This document shows positions 33,835 to 33,955 of a stretch of DNA of 33,955 nucleotides, piece by piece. The DNA is from Companilactobacillus furfuricola (GTDB lineage: Bacteria > Bacillota > Bacilli > Lactobacillales > Lactobacillaceae). A program made the position numbers and the translations under genes. Location: positions 1 through 33,955 of the forward strand of contig NZ_RHNT01000022.1 of assembly GCF_003946325.1 (NCBI RefSeq), given 5' to 3'. Below the pieces are notes generated by a model. It saw nothing but the letters and a program-made list of their open reading frames with translations. It had not been told where the DNA came from and did no database searches. How positions within the stretch are numbered: position 1 is the first letter of the stretch; every line of letters starts with the position of its first letter.

Positions 33835-33955
33835 GACATAAGTCTCCAAAAAAGGGTGTTGTATTAGAACCGTCAGGTTCTGATACAACACCCTTTTTGA
33901 TATAATTATATGTATAAAAAAGAGCATCGGTCGCACCCGATACTCTAAGTACTTC
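33835..33955. mobile_element. Possible insertion-sequence end with two strong hairpins
   Basis: AGAGGCTGTGACATAAGTC (near 33827-33845) resembles the terminal sequence of IS1182-like elements seen in lactobacilli; this is from memory. A 22-23-bp hairpin follows (33849-33871 with 33876-33898). Last is a minus-strand terminator (GAGTATCGG/CCGATGCTC with T-run, 33945-33915), implying a gene that ends there and lies beyond the window. Confidence 0.35.

Overview
The window looks like a chromosomal segment of a low-GC Gram-positive of the Lactobacillaceae. Genes are AT-rich with AAGGAG-type ribosome sites. Metabolism and envelope genes fit lactobacilli: a YkoEDC thiamine-type ECF transporter, TenA, an LTA-synthase-family protein and a DUF2075 protein. 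Companilactobacillus is my guess for the genus; there is no rRNA or other marker to test it. I see no tRNA, rRNA, CRISPR array or prophage module.

Layout. Bases 1-69 are the 3' end (domains V and VI) of a group II intron that runs in from the left. It sits inside a partial copy (C, about 70-205) of a long intergenic structured repeat. Full copies of that repeat lie at 1155-1835 (A) and 20696-21367 (B). An orphan 195-residue gene lies between C and A. Next come a membrane-anchored XRE regulator (1840-2982), a dehydrogenase/SDR/DUF1905 operon (3139-5129) and a two-component system (5526-7590). A 7 kb cluster follows, with two paralogous CoA-ligase-like genes (one frameshifted), a nitrate/taurine/sulfonate-type ABC transporter split over two convergent operons, and an acyltransferase-3 membrane protein (7901-14988). 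This cluster is bracketed by near-identical inverted copies of a second structured repeat (D2, D3). A 190-bp tandem repeat lies next to D3.

From 15.8 kb there is a PgaC-like glycosyltransferase with a PgaD-like partner split into two ORFs. Then come a DUF2075 P-loop protein, 5-formyl-THF cyclo-ligase, and tenA behind a TPP riboswitch. After repeat B, a second TPP riboswitch with a classic terminator precedes ykoE-ykoD-ykoC. The right part holds aroD-aroE (YdiB-like) divergent from a LysR regulator, an MFS transporter, an LTA-synthase-family enzyme, and a TetR regulator divergent from an MMPL exporter. The last 150 bases carry hairpins and a possible insertion-sequence end.

How it fits together. 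TenA and YkoEDC form a thiamine salvage set under TPP control. AroD, AroE, LysR and MFS look like a quinate/shikimate uptake and conversion unit. TetR-MMPL looks like a self-contained export module. The ligase/ABC/acyltransferase cluster suggests uptake and activation of a small acid or sulfonate, but its substrate is unknown. The most unusual signal is the A/B/C repeat. Over 185 aligned core bases A and B differ at five positions: two form a compensatory base-pair change, two lie in a terminal loop and one lies just outside the closing helix. A further hairpin outside that core also covaries. This is what a selected structured RNA would show.
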